A DNA stretch of 34,152 nucleotides, taken from a virus. Location: IMG/VR virus record IMGVR_UViG_3300046787_000037, positions 1-34,152 of that record, one strand, 5' to 3'. The translations under genes and the position numbers were made by a program. Positions 8,017 through 15,677 of this stretch are shown one piece after another (position 1 is the first letter of the stretch; every line of letters starts with the position of its first letter). A model generated the notes under the pieces. That model had not been told where the DNA came from and searched no databases. It was given only the letters and a program-made list of their open reading frames with translations.

Positions 8017-10595
8017 TGGATGAACTTGGCGCACTCATTTTAGGCAAAAAGCCAGAAGCCAAATCATCTGTCATTTCTGACGAACTATTAGACAGCTTGA
8101 GGCGTGTTGAGAGTGGCAAAGACCCCTACGCCATCAACAAACAAACTAAGGCTATGGGCGCTTATCAGTTCATGCCTGAGACTGTCCAAATGCTTCATAA
8201 GCAAGGGGTTAAATTTAATCCCTTTGATGAGCAAGAGGCCCGTGGTGCGGCTAAGACTTACCTTGAGCAATTGGTTAAACGCAACAATGGCGATGTAAAC
8301 AAAGCCCTGGCGCAATACGGTGGGTTTATTACTAAAGACCCATCACAGTATGTTCAGAACGTCACACAAGGCGCACAACAAACACAGAAACCACAAGCAC
8401 CTGATGACGAATTGGGCGCTTTGATTCTTGGTAAGTCAGCCAAGACCACACAGCCAACTCAACCTATGCAAGAAAGCACAGGAGGCGCAGGGCGTGGCTC
8501 TTACGCTGGCTTTGATCCACAAGCCAAAGGCATTGCTGAAGGCCAATCAACCCGTGGCCCAAGACAACCAGAGGGGACTGCATTGGGCCGTATGGCTGGC
8601 AATTTCCTGGGACAAGTGCAAGAAGGCAAACGGGCGCTGGGTGAGATCATTACAGCACCCCTGGCTGGCGCTGTAACAAGCGTTCTTGGCCCTGCAACTG
8701 GTATTGTGGCAACAATGCGATCTGGTCAATATGGAACGCCTGAAGGCATCCGCATTGGTCAAGAGCAATCAGAAAACTTACAACGGCAGCTGTCGCCTGA
8801 GATTAGAACACCCCAAGCAAAAGCCGTGTTAGGTGGACTTCAGCAAGCATTTGAAGCAAGCAAGCTGCCTCCAAACATCATGCCTGAATTGGCTGGTTTT
8901 GCACCGTTGGCTGCGCCAGCTGCGCAACAAACACGACAGGCCGTTGGTCAAGCCGTTCAAGCTGGCAAACAAATACCAGGCGCTATCGGTAAACAACTTG
9001 GCGTTGGTGAACTAGAGTTACAACGACAGTTTGAGGCCAAAGGCGGTCAACCCCAAATTCAGCCACAGGCCCAGCCTGGCAGCATTGGCGCTGCCAAAGT
9101 TGACACTAATCCTTATGTTGGTCAGATTACTGGTGAAGAATCAGCAAGGGGTCAATTCCCTCAAGTTAAGTTGTCCAAGACTGCGCAAGATGTGCCAATG
9201 ACTGAACAACAAACCAGGGCGCAAATTGCCAATGAGATTCTTGGCGATACAGGACAAGTTCGCCCAGGCGTGATCACAGGCAACGAAAATCTGTTGCGCA
9301 ATGAACACACCAAAGCAAAGATGGCAAACCCAACGCCAGAAGGTGAACTGTACAAACAGCAAATTGCCAACGAACAAGTGGCGTTGTCTAACTATGCTAA
9401 ACAACGCATTGAGAACACAGGCGCAAGCCCAACGTTGGTTACGCCTTATGAGCGTGGTGAGCGTATCAATGACACGTTTGCTGGTCAGGAAGGTTTGTCT
9501 GGTTTCTTTAAAAATGAGAAAACCAAACTGTATGACGAGGCCAAACAAACCGTTGGTGACAACCCTGTCCAATCTCCGACTTTAGAAAGCCTGATCAATT
9601 CTCCTCAATTTAGGGCTGAATTGAAAATCAGAAAGCAAGCCGATTTTACTGGCGGTTTAAAAGAATTGCTTGACTTGCACACAACACAAGGTTTGGAAGG
9701 CACATTGCCAGGCAGCATTGCTGGCCTAGAAAAGCTGCGCCAATCTTTGAATGCTCAATGGACTCCAGACAATGCATATGCAATCCGCAAAGCTGTTGAA
9801 GCCATTGACTCAGACATTGCCAAAGCTGGTGGCCCTGGTCTTTATGAGAAAGCCAGAAGTTTGCACCAGGCCGAAAAGGTTTTGTTTGGCTCTAAGGGTA
9901 TTAAAGAAATATTCGGTGAAATTGACCCCAATGGCGTTCAGAAAGCAACGGCCTTTGACGCAATCCCACAGAAGCTAAACAGTATGCCCCTTGACCAATG
10001 GCGGCACATTTACGACACAGCCGAAAAAGTTTCTAAGGGAACGATTACTGGCCCTGTTGATAAAGCTACTGGTCTGCCAAAGTGGACTGTTGAAGTTCCT
10101 GAAGAACTGCGGATTTCAGCACAGTCTGCAATGAATGAAATGCGTGGCAATCTGGCCCGTGAAATTTACCAGGCTGGCGCTTCTAAAGCGGGTGAGTGGA
10201 ATCAAAACTCAGTCAACAAGATTTTGAATGCCAGGGCAGACAAGATTAAATTGGCTTTTTCTCCTGAAGAACAAAAAGCATTCCACACATTAAACATGGG
10301 TGGTTACTTGATGCCAGGCGTTCACAGCTATGAGGGCGCTGGTCAGCAGCTCAGACGAGTTGGCATCATTGAAGGCAACCTGGGCAAACTTGGCACGACA
10401 GCTGGCGCTGGCATTGGTGGCGCTATTGCAGGGCCAGGCGGTGCTGCCGTTGGCGGTTATTTGGGCGGTAAAGCTGGCATGGCTGGTTCTGAGAAACTTG
10501 CCACTAGAGCGTTGAGCAAAGAAGCTAAAAAGTCTCAAGAAGAAATGCGTAAAGCCTCTCAACTTGGCACTAAACTTTCAGACTTAGGAAAATAA
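8016..10595 (+). CDS. Ejection protein with N-terminal lytic transglycosylase domain (gp16-like position)
   Basis: 859 residues from the ATG at 8016, which has GGAGGT five bases upstream and overlaps the preceding stop. A GTG one codon earlier is less likely. Residues ~25-125 form an SLT-type lytic transglycosylase domain: the predicted catalytic Glu is E32 in RRVESGKDP, followed by GAYQFMPETV and a late ALAQYGG. Such virion enzymes cut a local hole in peptidoglycan for DNA delivery. The rest is helical with Gln/Pro-rich linkers and a Gly-rich hydrophobic patch near the C-terminus. The decapeptide DELGALILGK occurs at residues 2-11 and again at 131-140, just outside each side of the enzyme domain. 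Confidence 0.85.
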   Translation: MDELGALILGKKPEAKSSVISDELLDSLRRVESGKDPYAINKQTKAMGAYQFMPETVQMLHKQGVKFNPFDEQEARGAAKTYLEQLVKRNNGDVNKALAQYGGFITKDPSQYVQNVTQGAQQTQKPQAPDDELGALILGKSAKTTQPTQPMQESTGGAGRGSYAGFDPQAKGIAEGQSTRGPRQPEGTALGRMAGNFLGQVQEGKRALGEIITAPLAGAVTSVLGPATGIVATMRSGQYGTPEGIRIGQEQSENLQRQLSPEIRTPQAKAVLGGLQQAFEASKLPPNIMPELAGFAPLAAPAAQQTRQAVGQAVQAGKQIPGAIGKQLGVGELELQRQFEAKGGQPQIQPQAQPGSIGAAKVDTNPYVGQITGEESARGQFPQVKLSKTAQDVPMTEQQTRAQIANEILGDTGQVRPGVITGNENLLRNEHTKAKMANPTPEGELYKQQIANEQVALSNYAKQRIENTGASPTLVTPYERGERINDTFAGQEGLSGFFKNEKTKLYDEAKQTVGDNPVQSPTLESLINSPQFRAELKIRKQADFTGGLKELLDLHTTQGLEGTLPGSIAGLEKLRQSLNAQWTPDNAYAIRKAVEAIDSDIAKAGGPGLYEKARSLHQAEKVLFGSKGIKEIFGEIDPNGVQKATAFDAIPQKLNSMPLDQWRHIYDTAEKVSKGTITGPVDKATGLPKWTVEVPEELRISAQSAMNEMRGNLAREIYQAGASKAGEWNQNSVNKILNARADKIKLAFSPEEQKAFHTLNMGGYLMPGVHSYEGAGQQLRRVGIIEGNLGKLGTTAGAGIGGAIAGPGGAAVGGYLGGKAGMAGSEKLATRALSKEAKKSQEEMRKASQLGTKLSDLGK

Positions 10596-10596
10596 A

Positions 10597-11139
10597 ATGG
10601 CAGTCAATCTTTCCCCTATTGGTAACGGTTTCCAGTTTTTTACCAACACAGGCATTCCGCTAAACGGTGGGTATATCTACACTTACCAAGCGGGTTCTAG
10701 CACTCCCTTGGCGACTTACACAACATCAGCGGGAACTATTGCCAACACTAACCCAATCCAGTTGGGGACAAGTGGACGTCCTCCACAAGAGATTTGGCTG
10801 ACTGAAGGTTATTCATACAAGTTTATTCTGACTGATTCTTCAAACGTTCAGATCGCTACTTACGACAACCTTTATGGCATCCTGGGGACAAGCGCCAGCA
10901 CAAACCCAATTCCATCAGGCAGCATCATCATGTGGTCAGGCTCAATCGGTGCTATTCCAACGGGATACTATCTTTGCGATGGTCAAAACGGCACACCCGA
11001 TTTGCGTGACCGCTTTGTGGTGGGTGCGGGTAATACTTATGCTGTCGGAAATACTGGCGGTTTTACATCTGCCGTTGCGGGTTCAGGCGGCACAAACTTG
11101 CCGCTTTACTATGCGCTTGCATTCATCCAAAAGAGTTGA
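10597..11139 (+). CDS. Tail fibre / collar-domain protein
   Basis: 180 residues. The first ~95 residues (LSPIGNGFQFFTNTGIPLNG, then YTYQAGSSTPLATYT and IWLTEGYSYKFIL) match an N-terminal module found in many podovirus tail fibres and spikes. Residues ~105-150 (GSIIMWSGSIGAIPTGYYLC and TPDLRDRFVVGAG) are a phage tail collar-type module. It is much shorter than a full fibre and may be an adaptor or a minimal side fibre. It lies between the ejection genes and the lysis genes, with a one-base gap to the next start. Confidence 0.8.
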   Translation: MAVNLSPIGNGFQFFTNTGIPLNGGYIYTYQAGSSTPLATYTTSAGTIANTNPIQLGTSGRPPQEIWLTEGYSYKFILTDSSNVQIATYDNLYGILGTSASTNPIPSGSIIMWSGSIGAIPTGYYLCDGQNGTPDLRDRFVVGAGNTYAVGNTGGFTSAVAGSGGTNLPLYYALAFIQKS

Positions 11140-11140
11140 T

Positions 11141-11344
11141 ATGTCTGACATTGATTTGGTTAAGTACGGTGTGCTTTGGCAAAAAGTTGAATCAATGGAA
11201 GCCAAGATTGACAAAATGGAAGGCCAACTTGAAACTCTGATTGAATTGGCTAACAAGGGTCGTGGTGGCTTCTGGATGGGCATGACATTTGTGTCGGCTA
11301 TTTCTACTCTCATGGGGTACTTCAGCCATCATTGGACAAAATGA
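11141..11344 (+). CDS. Small coiled-coil protein with one membrane segment (lysis region)
   Basis: 67 residues. An amphipathic coiled coil (VLWQKVESMEAKIDKMEGQL, residues ~9-38) is followed by one hydrophobic segment (FWMGMTFVSAISTLMGYF) and a short C-terminal tail. This layout resembles XhlA-type haemolysin/holin accessory proteins, and the gene opens a run of overlapping lysis-region genes. The stop overlaps the next start as ATGA. Exact function is unknown. Confidence 0.7.
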   Translation: MSDIDLVKYGVLWQKVESMEAKIDKMEGQLETLIELANKGRGGFWMGMTFVSAISTLMGYFSHHWTK

Positions 11345-11625
11345 GGTGGTTTCTTGTTGGGCTGATGGCGGCTTGTGTGTTCGCTATGGCCCAGCAGAAA
11401 TGCGTGATAGCAGACTTTTATGGGCTAAGTTGGCTAGGTAATCCAACAGAACGTCATTTGCGTTTGACTCAATGGCTAAATACAAATGGCGATTCATGCA
11501 CACCTGACCAATTGCTTGCAATTTGGAACAACTTGGCGATGTGGGCGGGCGCTGCGGATAGTTCAGAGTTGCGTGGAAAGATTCTTTATTTTTATGCGAG
11601 GGCGGTTGAGCGTGAAAAAAAATGA
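11341..11625 (+). CDS. Small exported protein of unknown function (lysis region)
   Basis: 94 residues. The ATG at 11341 overlaps the preceding stop (ATGA). A hydrophobic N-terminus (MRWFLVGLMAACVFAMAQQ) looks like a signal peptide with a probable cleavage after AMA. The mature part has two Cys and is mostly helical. There is no lipobox and no Pro-rich composition, so it is not a convincing Rz1 spanin. The place in the lysis block suggests a periplasmic lysis accessory, which is inference only. Confidence 0.6.
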   Translation: MRWFLVGLMAACVFAMAQQKCVIADFYGLSWLGNPTERHLRLTQWLNTNGDSCTPDQLLAIWNNLAMWAGAADSSELRGKILYFYARAVEREKK

Positions 11626-11861
11626 TTCAGCTACGCAAATGGTATCCATTTGTTTTCCCCACTCCTTATGATGTAAAGGCCATAGCTTCTGAGAAACGAG
11701 CCGAGCGTTTGGAATATGAATACAAGTTGGCTGTTGAATACGAAAAAATAAACAAAGCAGTTGACGCACTTGAAATCGAGTTGTACAACAAACGAGCCAG
11801 GCAAAACACAATTGAGTTAGAAATCTTTGGGAACAAAAGAAACTTTGACAAATTTGTATGA
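11622..11861 (+). CDS. Small coiled-coil protein (lysis region)
   Basis: 79 residues, starting in an ATGA overlap with the upstream gene and ending in an ATGA overlap with the downstream gene. After a short aromatic N-terminus it is one long charged helix (EKRAERLEYEYKLAVEYEKI, then ALEIELYNKRARQ). No membrane segment or known family was recognised. The unbroken chain of 4-base overlaps argues that it is translated. Confidence 0.6.
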   Translation: MIQLRKWYPFVFPTPYDVKAIASEKRAERLEYEYKLAVEYEKINKAVDALEIELYNKRARQNTIELEIFGNKRNFDKFV

Positions 11862-12133
11862 CAAAAAAGCCGACACGCAAACCGCCCCAGATCGAGGTAA
11901 AAGACAAGCTGACGCTGTGGGTAACACTAATGGTCAGCGCAACCCTGTGCATCTCTGTATTGGCAATGGTGGTCGCCTTTATGTTGGGTCTGTGGGCCAA
12001 AGAAGTGGACAACGCAGAAATTTTCAAAATGATTTCACCCGCTTTTTCTACTCTTATAGGCGGCATGATTGGATTCCTGTCTGGTATCAAACTCATGCAG
12101 AACGAAGAAACTAAAAAGGAAACTAAATGCTAG
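11858..12133 (+). CDS. Two-transmembrane protein, holin-like
   Basis: 91 residues. A basic N-terminus (MTKKPTRKPP) is followed by a long hydrophobic segment (LWVTLMVSATLCISVLAMVV, residues ~20-47), a short polar loop, and a second segment (FSTLIGGMIGFLSGIKL). The C-terminus is charged. Small proteins with two membrane segments next to an endolysin are candidate holins or antiholins. Here the next gene looks like a recognised holin family, so this one may be the partner. The end overlaps the next start by 7 bases. Confidence 0.65.
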   Translation: MTKKPTRKPPQIEVKDKLTLWVTLMVSATLCISVLAMVVAFMLGLWAKEVDNAEIFKMISPAFSTLIGGMIGFLSGIKLMQNEETKKETKC

Positions 12134-12534
12134 GATTAGAAGCACTTTTAAATGTCGGTGGCAAACTGATTGACAAGTTAATCCCTGACCCAGAAGCCAA
12201 AGCAAAGGCGCAGCTGGAGTTACAAAAGATGGCCCAAGACGGTGAGTTGGCAAAGATGGCTAACGAAACCAAGCTGTTTGAGATTGAGCAAGAAAACGTC
12301 ACCAGGCGGGTTGAAGCGGATATGGCTAGTGACTCCTGGTTGTCCAAAAATATACGCCCTATGACCCTTATATTCCTTTTGGTGGCCTATTCTGGGTTTG
12401 CTATTGCATCCATCTTTGAATATGAAACCCGTGGCGCTTACGTTGAGTTGCTGGGCCAATGGGGAATGCTTGTCATGTCGTTCTACTTTGGTGGACGCAC
12501 AATGGAAAAAATTGCTGATAGGGTGAAAAAATGA
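12127..12534 (+). CDS. Holin, GTA_holin_3TM-like
   Basis: 135 residues. The N-terminal amphipathic helix with LIDKLIPDPEAKAKAQLEL, the charged helix after it, and the segment SDSWLSKNIRPMTLIFLLVA leading into two C-terminal hydrophobic stretches match the 3TM holin family first described in gene-transfer agents. Holins of this type open the inner membrane at lysis so that the endolysin can reach the wall. The gene is immediately upstream of, and overlaps by 4 bases, the endolysin gene, as expected for a lysis cassette. Confidence 0.8.
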   Translation: MLGLEALLNVGGKLIDKLIPDPEAKAKAQLELQKMAQDGELAKMANETKLFEIEQENVTRRVEADMASDSWLSKNIRPMTLIFLLVAYSGFAIASIFEYETRGAYVELLGQWGMLVMSFYFGGRTMEKIADRVKK

Positions 12535-12959
12535 ACTTGACTGAACACTTTACTTTAGAAGAACTGACGCACACAGACCACAGAGAATTTGACAATATCC
12601 CTAATGATGCAGAACTTGAGAACATTAAACGCCTGGCTGAGTTCCTGGAACAACTTAAAACCGTCCTGGGCGGCAAACCCATCATGGTCAATTCAGCTTT
12701 CAGATCAAAGCAAGTCAATGATGCTGTGGGCAGCAAAGACACTTCTCAGCATAGGATCGGCTGCGCTGCTGATATTCGTGTTCCCTCTATGACCCCTGAC
12801 CAGGTGGTCAGAGCCGTTATTGCGTCAGACCTTGAGTTTGACCAGGTGATCCGAGAGTTTGACCGCTGGACGCACATTAGCATCCCTAATGAGGCAGCCC
12901 GTTCACCCCGTAAACAGGCTTTGATCATTGATAAGCAAGGCACTAGGGTGTTTGCTTAA
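12531..12959 (+). CDS. Endolysin, M15-type peptidase
   Basis: 142 residues. The N-terminal FTLEELTHTDH and NIKRLAEFLEQLKTVLGGKP, then VNSAFRSKQVN, SQHRIGCAADI and DRWTHISIP match the Peptidase_M15_3 family of zinc peptidases that cut peptidoglycan cross-links. The predicted zinc ligands H74, D81 and H115 are all present. There is no signal peptide, so export would depend on the holin upstream. The last 17 bases overlap the end of a convergent minus-strand gene. Confidence 0.9.
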   Translation: MNLTEHFTLEELTHTDHREFDNIPNDAELENIKRLAEFLEQLKTVLGGKPIMVNSAFRSKQVNDAVGSKDTSQHRIGCAADIRVPSMTPDQVVRAVIASDLEFDQVIREFDRWTHISIPNEAARSPRKQALIIDKQGTRVFA

Positions 12960-13122
12960 CCTGGTTCTGGCGCAGATATTTGCCTGTTAGACGCATGATC
13001 CAGCAAGTCTGACAAATCCACTTGTGGCCCATGTCAATCCCGCCCTCTGGCGGTTTGCTTTCGTCACACTTACTGCAAGTTTTGTAAGGATGCAGTTGGC
13101 GTGGCTCTGAAATAGGGGTCAT
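12943..13122 (-). CDS. Small zinc-finger protein (59 residues)
   Basis: 59 residues. Start codon 13122-13120 overlaps the stop of the upstream minus-strand gene as ATGA. The protein has two CxxC pairs (CSKC and CQTC, about 18 residues apart) and a C-terminal basic helix (WIMRLTGKYLRQNQ), which suggests a single zinc ribbon. It is the last gene of the leftward early operon and converges with the endolysin, overlapping it by 17 bases. A nucleic-acid-binding role is plausible but not shown. Confidence 0.7.
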   Translation of the reverse strand: MTPISEPRQLHPYKTCSKCDESKPPEGGIDMGHKWICQTCWIMRLTGKYLRQNQVKQTP

Positions 13123-13436
13123 TTAGCTTGCCATTCTCTTTCATTACGTCCTGAATTTGATTTGACTGTGTTGCCAGTCAATTCAATCAGGCCAATTATT
13201 TTCATTTCATTCAAGCGTCTGGCAACCTGGTTGCTGTCCAGGTTTGTTTGCGCTGAAATCCCGTCTTTACCTAAAGGGCCATGTGTTTGGAGACATTCCA
13301 AGATCAACTTGTGATGCTGTGGGACTGTTTCCTTGATCGACTCTGCTGCCTCAAATGAGGTTACTGGATCATTGGCCCTGACCCTGGGAAACTCTGGTAT
13401 GGCAAAAATTCTTTTAAATGTGTCTTTATAGTCCAT
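13119..13436 (-). CDS. Winged-helix DNA-binding protein
   Basis: 105 residues. The N-terminal part holds RVRANDPVTSFEAAESI, followed by HHKLILECLQTHGPLGKDGI, TNLDSNQVARRLNEMKIIGL and a short beta wing ending near the C-terminus. This is the layout of small phage winged-helix proteins often found near recombination or replication genes. It may regulate transcription or assist replication. The start has AGGAA eight bases upstream, and the stop couples to the zinc-finger gene. Confidence 0.75.
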   Translation of the reverse strand: MDYKDTFKRIFAIPEFPRVRANDPVTSFEAAESIKETVPQHHKLILECLQTHGPLGKDGISAQTNLDSNQVARRLNEMKIIGLIELTGNTVKSNSGRNEREWQAK

Positions 13437-13507
13437 GATTATTCCTAAAAGGTGGGGCTACGACTGTTCGTCCGCAAGCTAAATTGCACAGCTTTCACCC
13501 CGTAAAC
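13437..13507 (-). other. Intergenic leader with possible branched fold
   Basis: This 71-base gap is unusual in an operon where most genes overlap. Read on the minus strand it contains GGGG and CCCC arms enclosing two small inverted repeats (AAGCT/AGCTT and GAC/GTC) before an AGGAA ribosome site. There is no run of T, so it is not a standard terminator. It could be a folded 5' leader, an RNA-processing site or simply spacer. The fold has not been calculated. Confidence 0.3.
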
Positions 13508-13744
13508 TCAAAAATCCATGTCATCGTCTTTCGGCAAACCCTGGTATTCCTCTTTGGGTTTGGGTGTGTTCAGATAGGCCCAGCCGTTCCAGCCGCCATC
13601 CATTAAGGGAATATTGTCCAACTTCAACATTGGGCCATTCTTTGTTTCGATTACAGAGCCAATGGTTTGATAGCGGGACTTTTCCACACCATCTTTGTTT
13701 TTGTATTTTCCAGAAACAACGGTGATTTCGTACAGTTTAGACAT
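13508..13744 (-). CDS. Possible small SSB-like protein with acidic tip
   Basis: 78 residues. A beta-rich body (LYEITVVSGKYKNKDGVEKS, YQTIGSVIETKNGPMLKLDN, WNGWAYLNT) is followed by a short Pro/Lys linker and the C-terminal end KDDDMDF. That end closely resembles the acidic DDDIPF tip by which bacterial SSB recruits partner proteins. It lies directly after the exonuclease and ERF genes, where phages often place an SSB. It is shorter than a full OB-fold SSB, so the assignment is tentative. It overlaps the exonuclease gene by 8 bases. Confidence 0.6.
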   Translation of the reverse strand: MSKLYEITVVSGKYKNKDGVEKSRYQTIGSVIETKNGPMLKLDNIPLMDGGWNGWAYLNTPKPKEEYQGLPKDDDMDF

Positions 13745-14363
13745 TCTTGACTTTTATAAGTTTGGTGATTTTGTCATCCAGTTCGGCTAAGAATTGGACA
13801 ATTTCGGCTTCTATTTGTTTGATGAAAGCGTCATCCCGTGGGACACGTTTCACAAACAATTGAAGTTTGTGGGGTAGGCGATTGTCAAAGCTGACAAAAT
13901 CGCACCACTTACGCCCTGTGCAAGCCATCTGGAATTGCATCTGGGTGTTGTATTTGCCTGGCACAGTTTGACTGAGCAAAGTCTCAATGTGCGTGGCGGT
14001 GTTGGGGCATTTGATTTCTATTAGGCCATCATCGTTTACAAGGCCATCAGGGGACGCCCCAGCCATTTCAATTGACGGGTGAGGCACAAACCCCACTTCA
14101 TCAACCAAAACGTTCTGAGCGACTTCATACGACAGCCTGGCAAGCGGTTCTGTTTCTGTGCCATGCTGCATGGCAGCATTGGTAAACGTTTCACCTTTCT
14201 GGCCTGTTAAACGTTCGCACACCAGCTGCGCCATGTAATTGTCCCTGGTGGTTGAATAACCCGTTTTGGTTTTGGCGATAACGTCAGCCACACGGGAGGC
14301 CGTGACTTTGCCAATACGGGCCTCAAACCAGGCGTCTGTGCGTTGTTCAATTATTTCAATCAT
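13737..14363 (-). CDS. Lambda-exonuclease / YqaJ-family recombination nuclease
   Basis: 208 residues from the ATG at 14363, which has GAGGA about six bases upstream. A TTG four codons earlier is less likely. Motifs match the YqaJ viral recombinase fold: WFEARIGKVTASR near the N-terminus, MQHGTETEPLARL, GASPDGLV and LIEIKCPN. The predicted PD-(D/E)xK residues are D106, E116 and K118. Such enzymes resect double-stranded ends to give 3' single strands for a partner annealing protein, and the ERF-family gene lies just upstream. The pair forms a phage single-strand annealing recombination system. Confidence 0.92.
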   Translation of the reverse strand: MIEIIEQRTDAWFEARIGKVTASRVADVIAKTKTGYSTTRDNYMAQLVCERLTGQKGETFTNAAMQHGTETEPLARLSYEVAQNVLVDEVGFVPHPSIEMAGASPDGLVNDDGLIEIKCPNTATHIETLLSQTVPGKYNTQMQFQMACTGRKWCDFVSFDNRLPHKLQLFVKRVPRDDAFIKQIEAEIVQFLAELDDKITKLIKVKNV

Positions 14364-14619
14364 GTTTGTCCTCAAGTGCTGTTTCGGTAATGTGATCGAC
14401 TAAATATTGCAGCAATAAATGGGCAATATCTACGTCAGTATTTTTGACGTAAGCGTTGACCAGTTCCATACTTTCCTGAACGTCAGGCTCATTAGGTAAG
14501 CCACGTTCATCAAGTGAGCCACTTTCAAAAGGCGTGTATTCCAAATAACACACCAGGTCAACGCCCTCAATTTCGCATTCAAATTCAATCAACCCCTTGG
14601 GGCAAGCTGGCGTGTTCAT
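14356..14619 (-). CDS. Conserved small acidic protein (unknown)
   Basis: 87 residues, rich in Glu and Asp. The N-terminus (LIEFECEIEGVDLVCYLEYT) is beta-rich and the C-terminal half helical (VDIAHLLLQYLVDHITETAL). The start overlaps the ERF stop and the end overlaps the exonuclease start by 8 bases, so it is translated between the two partners of the recombination module. No family was recognised. A role as accessory or inhibitor in recombination is possible from position alone. Confidence 0.65.
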   Translation of the reverse strand: MNTPACPKGLIEFECEIEGVDLVCYLEYTPFESGSLDERGLPNEPDVQESMELVNAYVKNTDVDIAHLLLQYLVDHITETALEDKHD

Positions 14620-15176
14620 AGTTTGGCCTTTACTTTGTCTTTGGCTGCAATAACTTTTTTCTGCCAGTCTGCATCACCGTTGCAAGCTGCATAGGCGGCC
14701 TTGTAAGCGGCTTTTAAGCTGTCCTGGTCTGTTGATGCCTCAATAGCTGCCAAGTGATCTACCAGGGCGTTTTGATTGACTGAGGGTTTTTCAACAACCG
14801 TTTTGCGGCTGGCTGCGTTGCCATCATCGTCCTCTGGGGCTATGCCACAGGCCGCCATCAAACTGTAACGCCTGGCATAAGTCAAAGCCGAAGCGTAACC
14901 CTGCGGATCATGTTTGACAGCTGGAAAGTGAACAATCCCGCACTCCAGCATTTCGCCAGATTCGTGAACAAAGACAGTTTCAACCATTACACCGTTGGCG
15001 CAGTCATAGTTTTTCTGAAGTAAGAAAATGCCGTTATCGTTTAAAGCGTCTATAACGGCCTCAACGCAAGCGGATAGGTCAGCATAGCGTGAGCGAAAAT
15101 GCGGGTTTGTAGAGGTCTTTAAAGCTGGCCCAAACGCCTTTTGTGCTTTAACCAATGCCGTGGCTAGATTTTTCAT
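14616..15176 (-). CDS. erf: ERF-family single-strand annealing protein
   Basis: 186 residues from the ATG at 15176, preceded by AAAGGAAC. NLATALVKAQKAFGPALK, then NPHFRSRYADLSACVEAV, a beta stretch and ASALTYARRYSLMAACGI followed by an acidic EDDDGN are characteristic of the ERF superfamily typified by P22 Erf. These ring-forming proteins anneal complementary strands in phage recombination and genome circularisation. The C-terminal Ala/Lys-rich helices replace the second Erf domain. It partners the downstream exonuclease and SSB-like genes. Confidence 0.9.
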   Translation of the reverse strand: MKNLATALVKAQKAFGPALKTSTNPHFRSRYADLSACVEAVIDALNDNGIFLLQKNYDCANGVMVETVFVHESGEMLECGIVHFPAVKHDPQGYASALTYARRYSLMAACGIAPEDDDGNAASRKTVVEKPSVNQNALVDHLAAIEASTDQDSLKAAYKAAYAACNGDADWQKKVIAAKDKVKAKL

Positions 15177-15367
15177 GCTTGTTCCTTTGTAAGTTCCAAT
15201 TGGATTTGTTTCAGTTGATCTGAAGTGACGTTGATCAAATAGCAAAGGCTGCGGATTTTGGCTTGCAGCATTCCGACTTGAAAAGCCAGGCGATCCCGTG
15301 GGTCTTGGTTTTCGTAGATCGTGGCTGCTTGCTGGGCCACTTGCGTGATGATGTAATCTGCGTTCAT
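15173..15367 (-). CDS. Small helical protein (unknown)
   Basis: 64 residues with ATGA overlaps at both ends. Mostly helical, with a heptad-like C-terminal half (LQAKIRSLCYLINVTSDQLK) suggesting a coiled coil or oligomer. No recognised family. It is translated just ahead of the ERF gene. Confidence 0.6.
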   Translation of the reverse strand: MNADYIITQVAQQAATIYENQDPRDRLAFQVGMLQAKIRSLCYLINVTSDQLKQIQLELTKEQA

Positions 15368-15549
15368 GATTCTTCTTTTAAATAAGCTGTTAGGCGTTTA
15401 ATACGGTCAGAGTGATAGTCAGCCATGCGTTTTGCGTATTCCATGCCGCTAAGAGCGTCTAATAGCTTTCGCTGGGCCTCTGAAAGTTCTTTGGCTGCCA
15501 TTTCTTTGGCTGATGGCAAACGCATATATTCTTTGATCTTGTCAATCAT
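15364..15549 (-). CDS. Small helical protein (unknown)
   Basis: 61 residues from the ATG at 15549, which has GGAGG eight bases upstream. Longer in-frame versions would read back through the upstream small membrane gene. The protein is one or two charged amphipathic helices (AKEMAAKELSEAQRKLLDAL; AKRMADYHSDRIKRLTAYL). No family was recognised. The stop overlaps the next start (ATGA). Confidence 0.6.
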   Translation of the reverse strand: MIDKIKEYMRLPSAKEMAAKELSEAQRKLLDALSGMEYAKRMADYHSDRIKRLTAYLKEES

Positions 15550-15551
15550 GA

Positions 15552-15644
15552 TTAGCCCCTCCAGGCCAAGAGAACACCCCAGCCGCCAAAAATAATGATG
15601 GCTAAGACGCATTCAATTAAAGTGGTGATGATTTTTTGTTTCAT
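15552..15644 (-). CDS. Tiny single-membrane-segment protein (30 residues)
   Basis: 30 residues. The start has an AAGGAAAC ribosome site. A short polar N-terminus is followed by one hydrophobic segment (LIECVLAIIIFGGWGVLLAW) and a basic end (RG). The stop lies two bases before the next start. The ribosome site, spacing and clean membrane segment argue that it is a real membrane microprotein. Its role is unknown. Confidence 0.55.
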   Translation of the reverse strand: MKQKIITTLIECVLAIIIFGGWGVLLAWRG

Positions 15645-15657
15645 GGTGTTTCCTTAG

Positions 15658-15671
15658 AGGGCCGAAGCCCT
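15658..15671 (-). other. C(UUCG)G-type hairpin before ribosome site
   Basis: On the minus strand AGGGC-TTCG-GCCCT forms a perfect 5-bp stem with a TTCG tetraloop closed by C-G, an unusually stable RNA hairpin. It ends three bases before the AAGGAAAC ribosome site of the 30-residue membrane gene. There is no T-run, so it is not a clear terminator. It may be an mRNA-stability or processing element. Confidence 0.55.
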
Positions 15672-15677
15672 AGTTAG

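Noticed and set aside
11563-12096. Minus-strand open frame (177 codons) under the lysis genes
   Set aside because: It covers four short overlapping plus-strand genes joined by ATGA overlaps, two of them with clear membrane segments. The minus frame shows no motif.
14364-14375. TTG start four codons upstream for the exonuclease
   Set aside because: The ATG at 14363 has a GAGGA ribosome site at proper distance, and the YqaJ motif begins right after it.
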